From Alphaproteobacteria bacterium (GTDB lineage: Bacteria; Pseudomonadota; Alphaproteobacteria; Acetobacterales; Acetobacteraceae): a stretch of 49,702 bases of DNA. Positions 32,594 to 42,852 of this stretch are shown here, in pieces (the first letter of the stretch is position 1; each line of letters begins with the position of its first letter). Under the pieces are notes generated by a model. That model worked only from the letters and a program-made list of their open reading frames with translations. It made no database searches and was not told where the DNA came from. Location: NCBI GenBank assembly GCA_017307285.1, contig JAFKFI010000075.1, forward strand, positions 1 through 49,702. The letters run 5' to 3'. The translations under genes and the position numbers were made by a program.

Positions 32594-34065
32594 TGGACGG
32601 GCATCTTACCGGGGCTCACGCCGGGGAACGGTCATGCGCCGGATCGCTGGACCCGGCGGAATGGCGGGCGCTTCGCATCCTTGGGCATCAGATGCTTGAT
32701 GATCTATTCGATGATCTGGAGGCTGTCCGGGAAGGCCCGGTCTGGCAGCCGATGCCGGACGAAGTACGGACCGCCTGGCAGGCACCGTTGCCGCACAGCG
32801 GCGCGGACCCGGTAGACGTGTATGCGGACTACCGGCGTCTCGTGGCGCCGTATGGTGTTGGCAACCGGCACTCCCGATTTTTCGGGTGGGTGCATGGCGG
32901 CGGCACCGCGATCGGCATGCTGGCGGAGATGCTGGCGGCGGGTCTGAACGCGAATTGCGGCGGCCGCGACCACGCGCCGATCGAGGTCGAGCGCCAGGTG
33001 GCGCGTTGGGCCGCGGAGATACTCGGATTTCCGAAGGAAGCGGGCGGGCTGGTGCTGAGCGGCACCTCGATGGCGAACTTCGTCGCGGTCCTGGCCGCTC
33101 GTCGGGCCGCGCTCGGCGGCGCCGTGCGCGAGGATGGTGTCGGGGGCACCCGGCTGACGACCTATGCGTCCGAGGGCGCGCATATGTGCGTGGCGCGGGC
33201 CTTGGACATGGCTGGTCTCGGATCGGCGTCGCTGCGGCTGATAGCCTGCGACGATGCTGGCCGTATAGAGCTTGCGGATCTTGCCGGGCGGCTGGCTACG
33301 GACCGGGCGGCCGGGATGAGGCCGTTTCTGGTGGTAGGGACCGCGGGCAGCGTCGACATCGGCGCGATTGATGATTTAGCGGGACTTGCCGAGCTGTGCC
33401 GCGAAGCCGGCCTGTGGTTTCACGTCGATGCGGCGTTCGGTGCCATGGCGATGCTGTGGGAGCCATTTCGTTCCGGCTTCCGAGGCATCGAGCAGGCGGA
33501 CTCCGTCGCGTTCGACTTCCACAAATGGATGCAGGTTCCGTATGATGCGGGCTGCATCGTCGTTCGGGATCCAGCGGTGCTACAAGCCACATTCGCCCGC
33601 CGGCCGGACTATCTTCGATCAACCCCCGGCGGCCTGGGCGCCGGCGAGCCGTGGCCGGTCGATCTCGGCCCGGAGTTGTCGCGCGGGTTCCGGGCGTTGA
33701 AGGTCTGGATGACGATCCGGACCTATGGGGCTGACCGCCTGGGAGCGGTTGTCAAGCACTGCTGCACCCTGGCGCAACGCCTCGCCGCCACGATCGCCCG
33801 GACGCCCGAGCTGGAGCTCGTGGCGCCGGTCGCGCTGAATATCGTTTGTTTTCGGGTGGCAGGTGGCGATGACGCGACGCAGGAAGGGATCGCGTCCTGG
33901 CTGCAGGAGACGGGCCGGAGCGTGCTGTCCACGACGACGCTTGGAGGCCGTTGTGTTCTTCGAGCGGCGATCGTCAATCATCGAACGAGGGCGGCAGACG
34001 TCGATGCCATCGTCAGCGATGTTCTGGACGTGCGCAACGTTCTCATGGTCATGCCTCGCCGGTAA
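32593..34065 (+). CDS. Group II PLP-dependent amino-acid decarboxylase
   Basis: A 490-residue enzyme of the aromatic/acidic amino-acid decarboxylase family (DDC/GAD type). Landmarks: HSRFFGWVHGGG (substrate entrance, near 95), LSGTSMANF (about 154-162), the PLP Asp in FHVDAAFGAM (about 276-285), and the Schiff-base Lys in AFDFHKWMQVPYDAGC (about 303-318). The C-terminal half is standard for the family. It starts at ATG 32593, which shares its A with the stop of the preceding aminotransferase-like gene (TGATG). The pair may make an amine or a modified amino acid. The substrate is not predictable here. Confidence 0.9.
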   Translation: MDGHLTGAHAGERSCAGSLDPAEWRALRILGHQMLDDLFDDLEAVREGPVWQPMPDEVRTAWQAPLPHSGADPVDVYADYRRLVAPYGVGNRHSRFFGWVHGGGTAIGMLAEMLAAGLNANCGGRDHAPIEVERQVARWAAEILGFPKEAGGLVLSGTSMANFVAVLAARRAALGGAVREDGVGGTRLTTYASEGAHMCVARALDMAGLGSASLRLIACDDAGRIELADLAGRLATDRAAGMRPFLVVGTAGSVDIGAIDDLAGLAELCREAGLWFHVDAAFGAMAMLWEPFRSGFRGIEQADSVAFDFHKWMQVPYDAGCIVVRDPAVLQATFARRPDYLRSTPGGLGAGEPWPVDLGPELSRGFRALKVWMTIRTYGADRLGAVVKHCCTLAQRLAATIARTPELELVAPVALNIVCFRVAGGDDATQEGIASWLQETGRSVLSTTTLGGRCVLRAAIVNHRTRAADVDAIVSDVLDVRNVLMVMPRR

Positions 34066-34360
34066 CGCGAGGTACTGTCGCGGCAGTTTCCCTGCATGTT
34101 TTTGCTAAGCGTATGTGATCGTCACGTCGGCTCGGGCTGAGCAATGCCTCAGCTTCAAGGCGGGCCGAAGCCTTTTGCAAGCTGGGCGCTATTTCCATTC
34201 GGCTTGCTTCTGTGCCGATCACTCGTCGGAGCAGAGTAAGCGGCACGGCGACACTTGTGAGCTCGGGGCAGAAGCGGGCGCAGCCGGCGCTCACGACAAA
34301 GCCGCGGATGTTGACGGTGGGATCGTCGATGAATGTCGTGAGCGCGCGGACATGACGCAT
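34049..34360 (-). CDS. Possible small protein or remnant (weak)
   Basis: A 103-residue frame that overlaps the decarboxylase gene's end by 17 bp. The first half (TTFIDDPTVNIRGFVVSAGC) looks protein-like. The second half is Arg-rich. GTCAGGCAGAAC precedes ATG. It is the only feature I can offer for 34066-34455, and may be a decayed gene downstream of the DpdA fragment. Confidence 0.25.
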   Translation of the reverse strand: MRHVRALTTFIDDPTVNIRGFVVSAGCARFCPELTSVAVPLTLLRRVIGTEASRMEIAPSLQKASARLEAEALLSPSRRDDHIRLAKTCRETAATVPRVTGEA

Positions 34361-34455
34361 GTTCTGCCTGACGGGGTTTAGAAACCGGTAGGCACGTCCC
34401 GGGAATATGCGAATGACGCGTAAGGTTTGCGTTGCCGGGCAGGCCGGCTTCCGGG

Positions 34456-35046
34456 TCAGACGGCGAGACTCCCCGCGTCGTGGCAGTCGCTGTCATCCTC
34501 CAAGAAGGCCCTGTGGTAGGCCATCAAGGGCGATAAGACCGACCACTCGATCTTGCCCGCTTCGTGCAAGGTGCGCAGGTCTTCCATCGCGGACGCGACG
34601 CGCGCCTCCAGCAGGGAGGCGGCCGGGCAGGTCAAACGAGGCTGCCACGTTGCGGGAGAGCGGCTTGGAAAATCCTTCGATACCCAAGCGCACTGTTGTT
34701 CGAACCAACGTTCCATGACGCCGGCGACGAGCGTGTCTGGTTTTCCGCATCGAAGTTTCAGTGCTTCCTGTCGCGCGGCCACGCCGTAGGCCTGGGAGTC
34801 GCAGCTTGCGACGCGTGGGTGCGTCCGCTCGGCGTTCATGCCCTCCGACTTCAGTCCGAAGAGGTGGAAGCGCGTCTCGCTACCGCTGAAGGCGCGGTCG
34901 AGGACGTCGAGCACATGCAGAATGCCGTACTCACCATCGACATGGCCCCGGCACATGCGGCCGACGCCGACTAACGGAAAACCGAATGCGAATGGCATGC
35001 GTTCCAGGCAGCGCAGATAATGTTCGGGGTGCCAGCCTTGAATCAC
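34456..35046 (-). pseudogene. Truncated DpdA/TGT-like transglycosylase (C-terminal part)
   Basis: A 196-residue frame related to the queuine tRNA-ribosyltransferase-like DpdA family, which inserts deazaguanine bases into DNA or RNA. It begins with GWHPEHYLRCLERM and shows FGFPLVGVGRMCR, the TIM-barrel strand RFHLFGLKSEGM and VASCDSQAYG, and ends with a helical domain. The catalytic N-terminal part (about 100-150 residues, with the nucleophilic Asp) is missing. In the 5' direction the frame is blocked by TGA within four codons, and the STAND gene's end begins 72 bp away. I infer that the insertion of the neighbouring island removed the front. It is probably nonfunctional. Confidence 0.72.
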
Positions 35047-35083
35047 GTGGCCGCGTCACACGACATCTCCGTTCATCATTTTC

Positions 35084-35112
35084 GCGCCCGGGATCCCCCG
35101 GAGCTCGGGCGC
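35084..35112 (-). terminator. Hairpin after the STAND gene
   Basis: GCGCCCG (35084-35090) pairs with CGGGCGC (35106-35112) just past the stop (35119) of the leftward gene. On the leftward strand the stem is followed by GAAAATGATG, so it lacks a T-tract. It coincides with the boundary between the defence genes and the truncated DpdA fragment. Confidence 0.35.
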
Positions 35113-35118
35113 CTGGCT

Positions 35119-38100
35119 TCAATCCTTTGCGCTTTTGTCGTCGAGCCAGCCCTGCACGGCCTTGCGAACACGAATATGGCCAAGATCGTCGAGCACTGTT
35201 TTCGGCAACCGTTCGCCGTCGTCCAGATCGAGCAATCGCCGCGCGGGGTGATCTGATGCGAGCAACGCTAGCAGCCCGAGCGCGGTTGGGCGGTCGCGGT
35301 CGGCTAGGCCACAGACGCCAAGCAGCAACAGCGCGCGCCGCTTGGTCGAATATGCAACTCGCTCCATCGCCTCGACCACGGCCTCGACCCGACCATGAGT
35401 CGCGAGCAACACGCAGGCGGAAGCGGCCAAGGACGGCGCTAATCGCAGGAGGAGTTTGGCGGTGATCGCGTCTAGAATCTCGCTTTCGACGACATTGGCC
35501 TGACTCAGGGCATCTATGGCGTCGACCCGGACCCAGCGAGCTTTGTCGATGAAGGACAGAGCCCAGATCTTCTTGCGTATGGCCGAACTGCAGCATTGCG
35601 CAGCGGTCTCTAGCGCCACCATGCCAAGCGAGCGGTCGTCTGTGCGTTCAGCCCTAAACAATAGGGCCTCACCAATGTCATCGGAAAGGCTGCCGTAGGC
35701 GGCGAGCCCGGCAACCGCCTCACGCGCGATGGAGTAAGATGGCTCTTCGTTGTGAAACGCTTCAGCATCCGACCAATCATCATCGATCAGTTTGCGGAGC
35801 ACGCCCTGATGCTCGGCGCACCGCCGCGTTGCAAGGATGCGGACCAGGGCGCGCCGAACCCGGCTACCCGGATCGGACGAGAAGTCCAGCAGGCGCGGCG
35901 GCAGCGGATCTGGCAGTCGCGCTGCGAGATACGGAAGGGCAGCCTCACGGGCGTCCGCTCGACTATGGTCAAGCGCGAGCCACACCAGCGCATCGTCCTC
36001 GATAAGGATCGCAGCTTCGGCGGCGGCCTTTGCGAGTCGATGGTCCGTAGATTCAACAAGCCAACGTCGGATGGCCGCTGACGGGATTCCGCTGCTGGCG
36101 ATCATTATCGGCACGATCTCGTCGAGTACTGAGGGCGTCGCTGCCTCTGCCGCTTTGCCCAGCAGGGACAGGGCCTCACGGCCGACAGCCGATGCGGCTT
36201 TGTCGTTCACGGACAGGGCCTGAAATATCTCGACGGCCACACCCGGAAGCATCGCCACGAGAGATCGTATCCGCCGCGCCCGCGTATTGCTCGAAATGCG
36301 ACACTGCGCCGCGTGCGCGTCCACCAGCAGATGTACGAAAGATGCAGGTGTGGCGGCCAGTCGCTCGAAGCACTTCGCGAGCGCGGCCGGCGCTTTGATC
36401 AAGGCGCAATAGGCGAGCGCACCGCGCAAGCTCTCATCACCAGAATTCGAAAGGATCCGCTGTTCAAGATCAGAAGAGAGCGAGGCTCGCCAATGCTCGC
36501 GCGCTGCCTCCCAGGCACGATCTTCGTCATTGTTGTTTGCCGTGACGGAGACGACGGCCCGAATTTCTTCCAGCGAGACCGAACCCCTTGCTCGCGCCAA
36601 CTCGTCCGCCCAAGCGCGGCACAGCTCGGAGATCCGCGGATGCTCTGTCAGGCTCCGCCACCGGCCGAGCGATCTGACTTGCCTTACATAGGCATCGACG
36701 AAAATGCCGGCTGCATAGCCATCGTCCTCATGCTGGGATTGGTAGCCTTCCTCAACGGCCGCGTCGCATTCCCCGTCGTCGATCGCGCGCCATCGTTCTT
36801 TGCCCTCCCGCTCATAGGAGCGGCGAAGCCTCGCAAGTTCATTGAGCGCCGCCTCGAGCACCTCTTCATAGCTGTCGAGGTCTCGCACGGCGCCAGCCGC
36901 CACCGCACCAACATTTCTGTCAAAGCCGGAGCCAATCAATTTCCGCGCCGCCGCGAGAAAGGCTGGTGTTAGGCCGGTCGTGATCCGATCGAGCTTGTTC
37001 GGAAAGTTATCGCCGAAGCCGTCCCGGTCCTCAGGCAATTGCTCACGGACAAAGCGATCAGCGATCACGAATGACCGAGGATCGGCCGAGACGCGCTCAT
37101 ACCAAGCGTCGTCGAAGCTCGGCGGCTGCCATCTGTCTAGGAAGAACTGGCCGCCGCGCCGTATACCCTGGATGAACCATCGCGCGAGTTCTGACGGAGT
37201 CGAGTTCGGCGTGCCGACGGCGGACGCCAGTTGCAGCACGGGCCGGAAATCGGCTCGCGGATCGACCAAGCTGTCCTCCAGCCAAGCGTCGATCCTAGCC
37301 CGACTGGCGCTATCGGCCTCAAACTCCATGTTAAGATTTTCAGCGGCGCAGACGAGATCGGCGATCGCCTTGAGCGAACGCGCCGCGGTCTCGAGCGCCC
37401 AATCCCGCTGCGAACCGCCGAGCTGGGTTAAGGCGGAGATCATCGACGTCAATGCCGTTTCGCTACGCGCCCAGTTCTCCTTGATGAAGATCTCGAAACC
37501 AGCGCGGACGCTTGGGTGCGAGAAGCTGACGGTCAGGCCGGGCTGGCGCAGATGGCGCGTCGCGACGAGCCGATTCACCAGCTTCTCCAGTCCATCGAAA
37601 AAAATCGGGTCCGTGATCCGCAGTTGTCGGCTAAGCCCGATCAATTGGCCGCGGTCAAATTGCGATCTGGCCGTCAGCAGCGCCCATATGATTGCCGACC
37701 AGCCGGTCTGATCGCTGGCATTCAGATAAAAAACGACCACGCCTTCCACAGCATCGCGATGCGCCAGCGCGAGGATTCGCCGAAAGAAGGCAGGATCGAC
37801 TTCATCCGGCTCAGGGCCGTCGGCCATGTAAGTAAATAACAGATCGATTTCGAACGGTGTTTCAAGCGCTTCCAAGGCGTCCGTCCGGAAATCCAGGGCT
37901 TTGGCCTGCAGCTCCGTCGCCAGGAGTTCCAAGCGTTTGTCGTAGATATCCGCGAGTTCGCCATCCCGGTATTGGTCGGCGTCTAGCACCACGGTCCAAC
38001 GCTTGAGACCCTCGTCGGCCTTGGCCTGGCCGAGCATGTCGGTACGCGAGGTGATGACGTACTGATGCCCAGCGTGCGCCTCACGCAGCAGCCTCGGCAG

Positions 38101-38274
38101 TTGTTCGGTCCAGACGTCGGCGCCACCCCGCAAGCTATACTGCCCCCACGGATCCTCGACCGTTGTTGACGTTGACCTGTATGATTTCAGGCGCGGAAGG
38201 CCGCTGCCGCGCCTGATCAACCAGCGCCAGCGCCGTCCAAGTCTTGCCCGTACCCGAAGGTCCGGTGATGACAA
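35119..38274 (-). pseudogene. STAND NTPase, C-terminal part (frame-broken Cap4-STAND gene)
   Basis: The meaningful protein begins near 38155 with VEDPWGQYSLRGGADVW, a STAND Walker-B-like region, continues through YVITSRTDMLG, and then gives about 950 residues of helical repeats. HEAT/ARM-like segments are visible from about residue 600 to the end, the usual target-sensing part of such defence proteins. The first 40 residues of the open frame (from 38274) are an out-of-frame shadow of the preceding segment, so 38274 is not a real start. It belongs to the same gene as 38135-39055. The join lost coding DNA and changed frame between Walker A and Walker B. Confidence 0.75.
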
Positions 38275-39055
38275 GGGCGTTCCGCCGTTCGAGCAGATCG
38301 CTTAGGGCTTGGTAGTTTCCCGGCGGCACGAACGCCTCGAGTTGGGGAGCACTCGCCAGATAACCGCCACAGCCGCGGATGATGCTCAGCAAGTCCTCGC
38401 GTGTCCACACACCTGGGCTCGTCCCGCGCATTCGCTGCCGAGCCTCGTCGCGCAGCCGCGCGCGACACTCGGCTTGTCGGCTTTGCGGCACCCGCAAAAG
38501 AGAGCCGAGGATGTCGTTGATCTCCAAGTCCAAGAGACGCTCGGTGAGAACGCCCCAAATCGCTATCCGGCCTTCCGGCCCATGGGGTAACGTCCCCGAT
38601 AGGCTGGCCGGGAAAGTTTGCTCTTCCGGCCACTCCTCCAAGCCCTGTATCAAGAGGTCGCGCGCCACGCCGCTGGCGTCGGCGTTGGTGATCAGAAGAT
38701 AGCGCGTGCCAGGATCGTCGAGATGATGTTTGGCCGGTCGACGGGTCGTGCCGCGTTTGAGCAACGCTTCGAAGTCGGTGATTGACCAGGGGCCGCTGTT
38801 GCGCAGCTTCACCTGCACAACGAGCTTGTAGCCGTCTGCCACGTTCGCGCTAGGTTGGACACGGCCAGGCGTCGCAGGTTCGAGGTCGGACTCCAGATCT
38901 TCCTCGTTGGCGGGTTCGAGCGTGATCCGGCTCGCCGACTTGGTGATCAGCATCAACCGCAGAGCGGCCAACACCGAGACGCCGAGCTGATACTCGTAGC
39001 CGTCCAGTGCGGCCTTGGCGCCGCCTGCCACAGCTTCTGGAGGCAGCGCGGTCAA
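38135..39055 (-). pseudogene. Cap4-type nuclease plus STAND P-loop, N-terminal part of broken gene
   Basis: A 306-residue frame. Residues about 15-110 resemble the Cap4/DUF4297 dsDNA nuclease: LDGYEYQLGVSVLAALRL, an EEDLESD acidic pair near 51, and the catalytic VQVKLR (80-85). A STAND-type Walker A, ITGPSGTGKT, is at 263-272. It ends abruptly after IIQVNVNNG (291-299). No ATG exists in this frame. The ATG at 39117 overlaps the upstream TrlF-like stop (ATGA) but runs into TGA after 21 codons. Adding one base to the TTT at 39055-39057 would join it to this frame, so the gene is interrupted twice. It is either a decayed defence gene or one with sequencing errors. Confidence 0.75.
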
Positions 39056-39113
39056 ATCACGGCGCCCATTTGCTGCGTTTTCCTGGCTCGCTTACTGATG
39101 AGGTCGGCCGCGC

Positions 39114-42092
39114 TCATCGCTCCAGCCTCACGCGCAGTCTTCGGGCCCGCTCGCGGAAAGCGGCCTCGCCGCCCTCCAAGATGTCACAGACCGCCTTGCG
39201 GATTTCCGCGCTCTCAAGACCGCCCGACAAATAGGTGATCGGCGGAAGACCGCCCGAAGGATGCGGACCCGCCGATGCGACAATGATCTGGTCCGCATCG
39301 GTGTTGATGACCAGGTTGGCGTTGTGCGTCACCATGATCACCTGGCGCTTCGCCTTGGCCGCGACGAAGAGCGCCACCAATTCGTCGAAGACGGACTTCG
39401 GATCGAGGTTTTCCTCGGGCTGATCGATGATCAACGGTCGATCGTCTGAATCGTCGAGAGCGAGGTAGAGCAACAGCAGCACGATGCCGCGCGTCCCGGG
39501 CGACAGCTTGCGGATGTCGACACCGTCGTAAGAAATCTCGTACCGGACCGTGATGTGTCCGGTGCCGAAAAGCCAATGCGCGAACCGTTTCGACCATGCC
39601 CGGAATTCGGCCTGCTGCGTCGGCGCAAAGGGTGCGTGCGACAGCAGGTCCCTCAGGTATCTTGCCATGAAGGCCGTCATGGCCGCTTGCACATCGGCCG
39701 CCGATCCCGTCTCCCAGGCCGGCTTGAGCGCTTCAGTGGCGGCCGCGATTAGGGAGCCCCGCCCGTAAAAGGGGCCGGTCTTGCGCCGATCAAGGAGTTC
39801 TTCCTCCGCCACCGAACCCCAGGCTTGAACGTCGGCGATCCTACGAACCGAGAAGCTGAGCTTCTTGAGCGTGCCCGATGACGCCGCAAGCCGCGCCATC
39901 AACGGTGCATAGAGACTAGCCAACGCACTCTGTTCGTTGATGATTGCCTCGAACACCCGGCCGTAGGTGTCGTCGCGCTCGGTCTGAAGGTCTTTTCGGC
40001 GCGCTGCGGCGCCTTGCGCATCGGTGAGCCGGGTTTCGAGGGTCTGGAGCGCAGAGTTCTCCTGCGCGATGCGGCTAGTCAGCGCCGCATATTGATCGCG
40101 GACGACCTTATCGGCGCTGAACAGCGCCTCGAGTCGCGTCATTTCGGCGGCGATTGGAGCGAGCGGAACACTGGAGAAATCGGCGGTGTCGGGGATCAGC
40201 GGGACATTCAGATCGCCGGGCGGCGGCGCAATACCGTTAAGCTTGCGGACCTCGCTGTCGGCCCACGCGATGTAAGCCGTCAGGCTCTTATCAACGTCGC
40301 CCTTGTAGATTAGCAAAAATTCGTCCCACTGCTTGGCGTCGAGACCACTGTTGGTGTGTCGCGCTTGGGCCTGGCGGAGCAGTTCCGGCGCCCCGGTGGC
40401 GCGCATGCTGCGTACCTCATCCTGCAAGGCGACAAAGGTGCGGCGCTGATTGCCGAATGACTGAATCCTGTTGCGGAGCTTCTGCGCTGCCTCGCTGAGC
40501 CGCGTGTGGCGGGTGACCTGCGCCTCGGTGCCCTTGACGACGAGCTTGACGCGATCGGCTGTGTAATCTGCGACAAGCTTCTTCTTCTGCACGACCTGGG
40601 TGGTCAGGGTAGGAACAAGGCTTTCTTTCTCAAACTCGGTGGCGATGCGGTCCGAGATATCGGCGATCGCTTCGGCTTCGCGCTCGCGCGCCTGCTGGAA
40701 CCGCGAGATATGCTGGTCGCGCAGCTCGGCGAAATCGAGCGCCCATTCACGGTCGTCCTGGGAATGCGATTCGAAGATCACGCGCTCGATCTCGTCAATC
40801 AGGCCGTCGGCGACGCCCTTGGCCGAGCAAAGCTCCTCGACGAATTGCTGGGAGAGATACCGGGCTCGCGGGAAGGACAGGTGGCCGTTGGCGTCGCTGC
40901 CATCGAGGGCGCGCGTGACCGTCGCGCCTCCGCCCCAGGTAAGCGTTGTCGTTGCGTCGCCGATCAACCTGCGCGCCCGAGCAAGGAACGACGGGCTGAT
41001 GTTCTCGTCGGCGTTCCAGCCAGACGGCGAAATAGCGTCGCAGCCCGCTGCGATCACGTCGGCCAGGGCCGTCTTCCCCGATCCGCGCGCGCCGATGATG
41101 GCGACGAGACCATGATTCAGGGGGATGTCAGGCGTGGTGGCCCAGTCTGCGTTGTTGATCTGGACTTGCGAGATCACCTGCGACGGCATGGCCGAGCGCG
41201 GCGGTTGCTCACCGACATAGGCGCGCCCGTCCGGATCGATGCACGCTTGGCGGAGCGCATCGAATTCGAGCCCACCCTTGATCCACGAGAAGCGATTTCC
41301 GAATGGCGACGCCACGTCGTCGAGCTTATGTGCGTCGCTCCCGTGCAGACAGGGCTTCAGTCCACCGTAACGGGCGCGGATTTCGTCGGGTCCGAGGTCT
41401 TTCTGGCCCAACCAGAACTCGCGTTGCGCAGGGCTGCCCGCGAAGATCACGTGGGCGAAGCCTTCGATCTCGCGTCGGATCGTCTGATCGGCAGCCTCCC
41501 GCACGCCCGACGTGCCGTCCGTCGCTCCGCCGGCCACCGCGATCAGAATGTTGTTCTTCGCCCATCCGCTTTCGGAGAATACCTCGCGGAGCTTCTGGAA
41601 ATTGACCTTGAACTGGTTGGCGCCGTAGGCGAGCGCCGCGCGATCGTCGGTGATGTTGGGATCAGCCTTCTTGCCGAGGCGTATCAGGTCGGCCCGGGTG
41701 CAATCGAAACGATCCTGCATCACGTTGAATTGCAGGCGCGAGAGCAGGCGCTGCAGCTCCTCGATGTGCCTCGGGTCTTCCGGGCTGACGAAGAGGTGGA
41801 GGTTGACGAAACCGCCCTTGGCCGTCGCCACGTCCAACCGCAGCTCGACGTTGGGAAAGACGAGCTTGGCCGTCGGCAGCCTGCCAGCCACCTTGCGCCG
41901 AAGCACCTCCTCGTATGTATCCGTCACGTAGTAGTCGGTCACCGCAATCGCCTCGATCGCCGGCGCCGCCTTTTCCAGCGCGGTCAAATAGTCTTCCCAG
42001 GCGGTCGGCCCGCCGAATTGATTGTTCATCGCGGTGCCTGGCGCGTGAATGTGCGGCTCCCACCGGCGCCACTCCGATCCTCTGCTCAGCAT
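39114..42092 (-). CDS. TrlF-like PHP-domain / SMC-type ATPase
   Basis: A 992-residue protein. The N-terminal PHP phosphoesterase part has PHIHAPGT (13-20), AIAVTDYYVTD, HLFVSPEDP and HGSDAHK (about 250-256), giving the usual metal-binding His/Asp set. Walker A GARGSGKTAL lies near 334, then a coiled-coil mid-section with AREREAEAIADISDR. The ABC signature LSPGTRGIV lies near 860 and Walker B LIIDQPEENLD near 886, as in SMC/RecF proteins. It would hydrolyse nucleic-acid or nucleotide phosphates under ATP control. It lies in a leftward run with a nuclease upstream (overlap of 7 bp) and the Cap4-STAND gene downstream (ATGA), which marks a three-gene defence unit. Confidence 0.85.
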   Translation of the reverse strand: MLSRGSEWRRWEPHIHAPGTAMNNQFGGPTAWEDYLTALEKAAPAIEAIAVTDYYVTDTYEEVLRRKVAGRLPTAKLVFPNVELRLDVATAKGGFVNLHLFVSPEDPRHIEELQRLLSRLQFNVMQDRFDCTRADLIRLGKKADPNITDDRAALAYGANQFKVNFQKLREVFSESGWAKNNILIAVAGGATDGTSGVREAADQTIRREIEGFAHVIFAGSPAQREFWLGQKDLGPDEIRARYGGLKPCLHGSDAHKLDDVASPFGNRFSWIKGGLEFDALRQACIDPDGRAYVGEQPPRSAMPSQVISQVQINNADWATTPDIPLNHGLVAIIGARGSGKTALADVIAAGCDAISPSGWNADENISPSFLARARRLIGDATTTLTWGGGATVTRALDGSDANGHLSFPRARYLSQQFVEELCSAKGVADGLIDEIERVIFESHSQDDREWALDFAELRDQHISRFQQAREREAEAIADISDRIATEFEKESLVPTLTTQVVQKKKLVADYTADRVKLVVKGTEAQVTRHTRLSEAAQKLRNRIQSFGNQRRTFVALQDEVRSMRATGAPELLRQAQARHTNSGLDAKQWDEFLLIYKGDVDKSLTAYIAWADSEVRKLNGIAPPPGDLNVPLIPDTADFSSVPLAPIAAEMTRLEALFSADKVVRDQYAALTSRIAQENSALQTLETRLTDAQGAAARRKDLQTERDDTYGRVFEAIINEQSALASLYAPLMARLAASSGTLKKLSFSVRRIADVQAWGSVAEEELLDRRKTGPFYGRGSLIAAATEALKPAWETGSAADVQAAMTAFMARYLRDLLSHAPFAPTQQAEFRAWSKRFAHWLFGTGHITVRYEISYDGVDIRKLSPGTRGIVLLLLYLALDDSDDRPLIIDQPEENLDPKSVFDELVALFVAAKAKRQVIMVTHNANLVINTDADQIIVASAGPHPSGGLPPITYLSGGLESAEIRKAVCDILEGGEAAFRERARRLRVRLER

Positions 42093-42796
42093 TTCCCCGG
42101 CGCCCCCATATTCTTGCTCGTCTCCGGCGTTTGGCCCGGGCGCTCCTCACGGTTCAACCCCGGCGATATGCTCACGACCTCGCCACGGCTGCCGACCAGT
42201 GCGATCTCAATGCCGGCCAATGCGCACCGCGGGGCCAAGCGCTCGGCGAGCCGAATCGTGCCTTCCGTCATCGGCACGACCGCGACCTGGCGACGGCCTT
42301 GCGCCGGGGTCGCCATCAACATGCCTACCGTCTCACAAAGCCCTTTGTAGAGCCTCGATACCTGTCCGGGATGGCGGGTGTTGATGATGCCGCCCTTGCA
42401 CTCGGCCGAGATGACCTGGCCTCCGCCTTCCGCCACCACATCGCTGAGACCCGAACGGGGATCGACCGTAATAGTCTGGCCCTCCGGATTCCTGTAAATG
42501 CCGCCATAAGCCGTGGTGCCAAGGCTAGACGTCTTCGAGAACCCACGGCGCGAAAGCCAACCTGCGAAGTCGAACTGCTTGCCATGCTCGCCGTCAGGAT
42601 GGATGCGCACATCGCGAGCGCCTTCCGTGCGGAGCAGATGCATGGCGTAGGCGACCATCACCGCACCTTCGTACAGGTGGTGCTCATGCGCGCCATCCGC
42701 CTTGCCGACGCGGTTCGGCGGCGGCGCCAATGCCGTGACAAGATCCTCGAAATCCAAGCCCACCTCCCGATTTCGGCAGTCTAATAGCCGCCACAC
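42086..42796 (-). CDS. PD-(D/E)XK-like nuclease, first gene of TrlF unit
   Basis: A 236-residue protein. The nuclease core around 117-136 reads GLSDVVAEGG then VISAECKGG, giving Asp119, Glu132 and Lys134, the classic D...ExK arrangement, followed by an alpha helix with Gln and Arg (NTRHPGQVSRL). A basic/aromatic start (HEHHLYEGAVMVAYAMHLL) precedes it. The C-terminal tail is polar. GTG 42796 is taken. A TTG or GTG about 11-13 codons further in, preceded by CGGGAGGT, is possible. It overlaps the TrlF-like gene by 7 bp. It is probably the DNA-cutting partner. Confidence 0.75.
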   Translation of the reverse strand: MWRLLDCRNREVGLDFEDLVTALAPPPNRVGKADGAHEHHLYEGAVMVAYAMHLLRTEGARDVRIHPDGEHGKQFDFAGWLSRRGFSKTSSLGTTAYGGIYRNPEGQTITVDPRSGLSDVVAEGGGQVISAECKGGIINTRHPGQVSRLYKGLCETVGMLMATPAQGRRQVAVVPMTEGTIRLAERLAPRCALAGIEIALVGSRGEVVSISPGLNREERPGQTPETSKNMGAPGKC

Positions 42797-42852
42797 CCGC
42801 CATTGACAGCCCTATATAACCGGCCATATTTGCCCGGTAAAGGAGACCCCTC

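Noticed and set aside
38166-38274. The first 40 residues of the frame starting at 38274 as a real N-terminus.
   Set aside because: They are an out-of-frame reading of the P-loop segment of the upstream half. The conserved part begins after the join near 38155.
40506-42350. A 614-residue open frame on the plus strand opposite the TrlF-like gene.
   Set aside because: The TrlF-like protein has clear PHP and ABC motifs on the other strand. This one has an unnatural Arg/Asp-rich composition and no motif.
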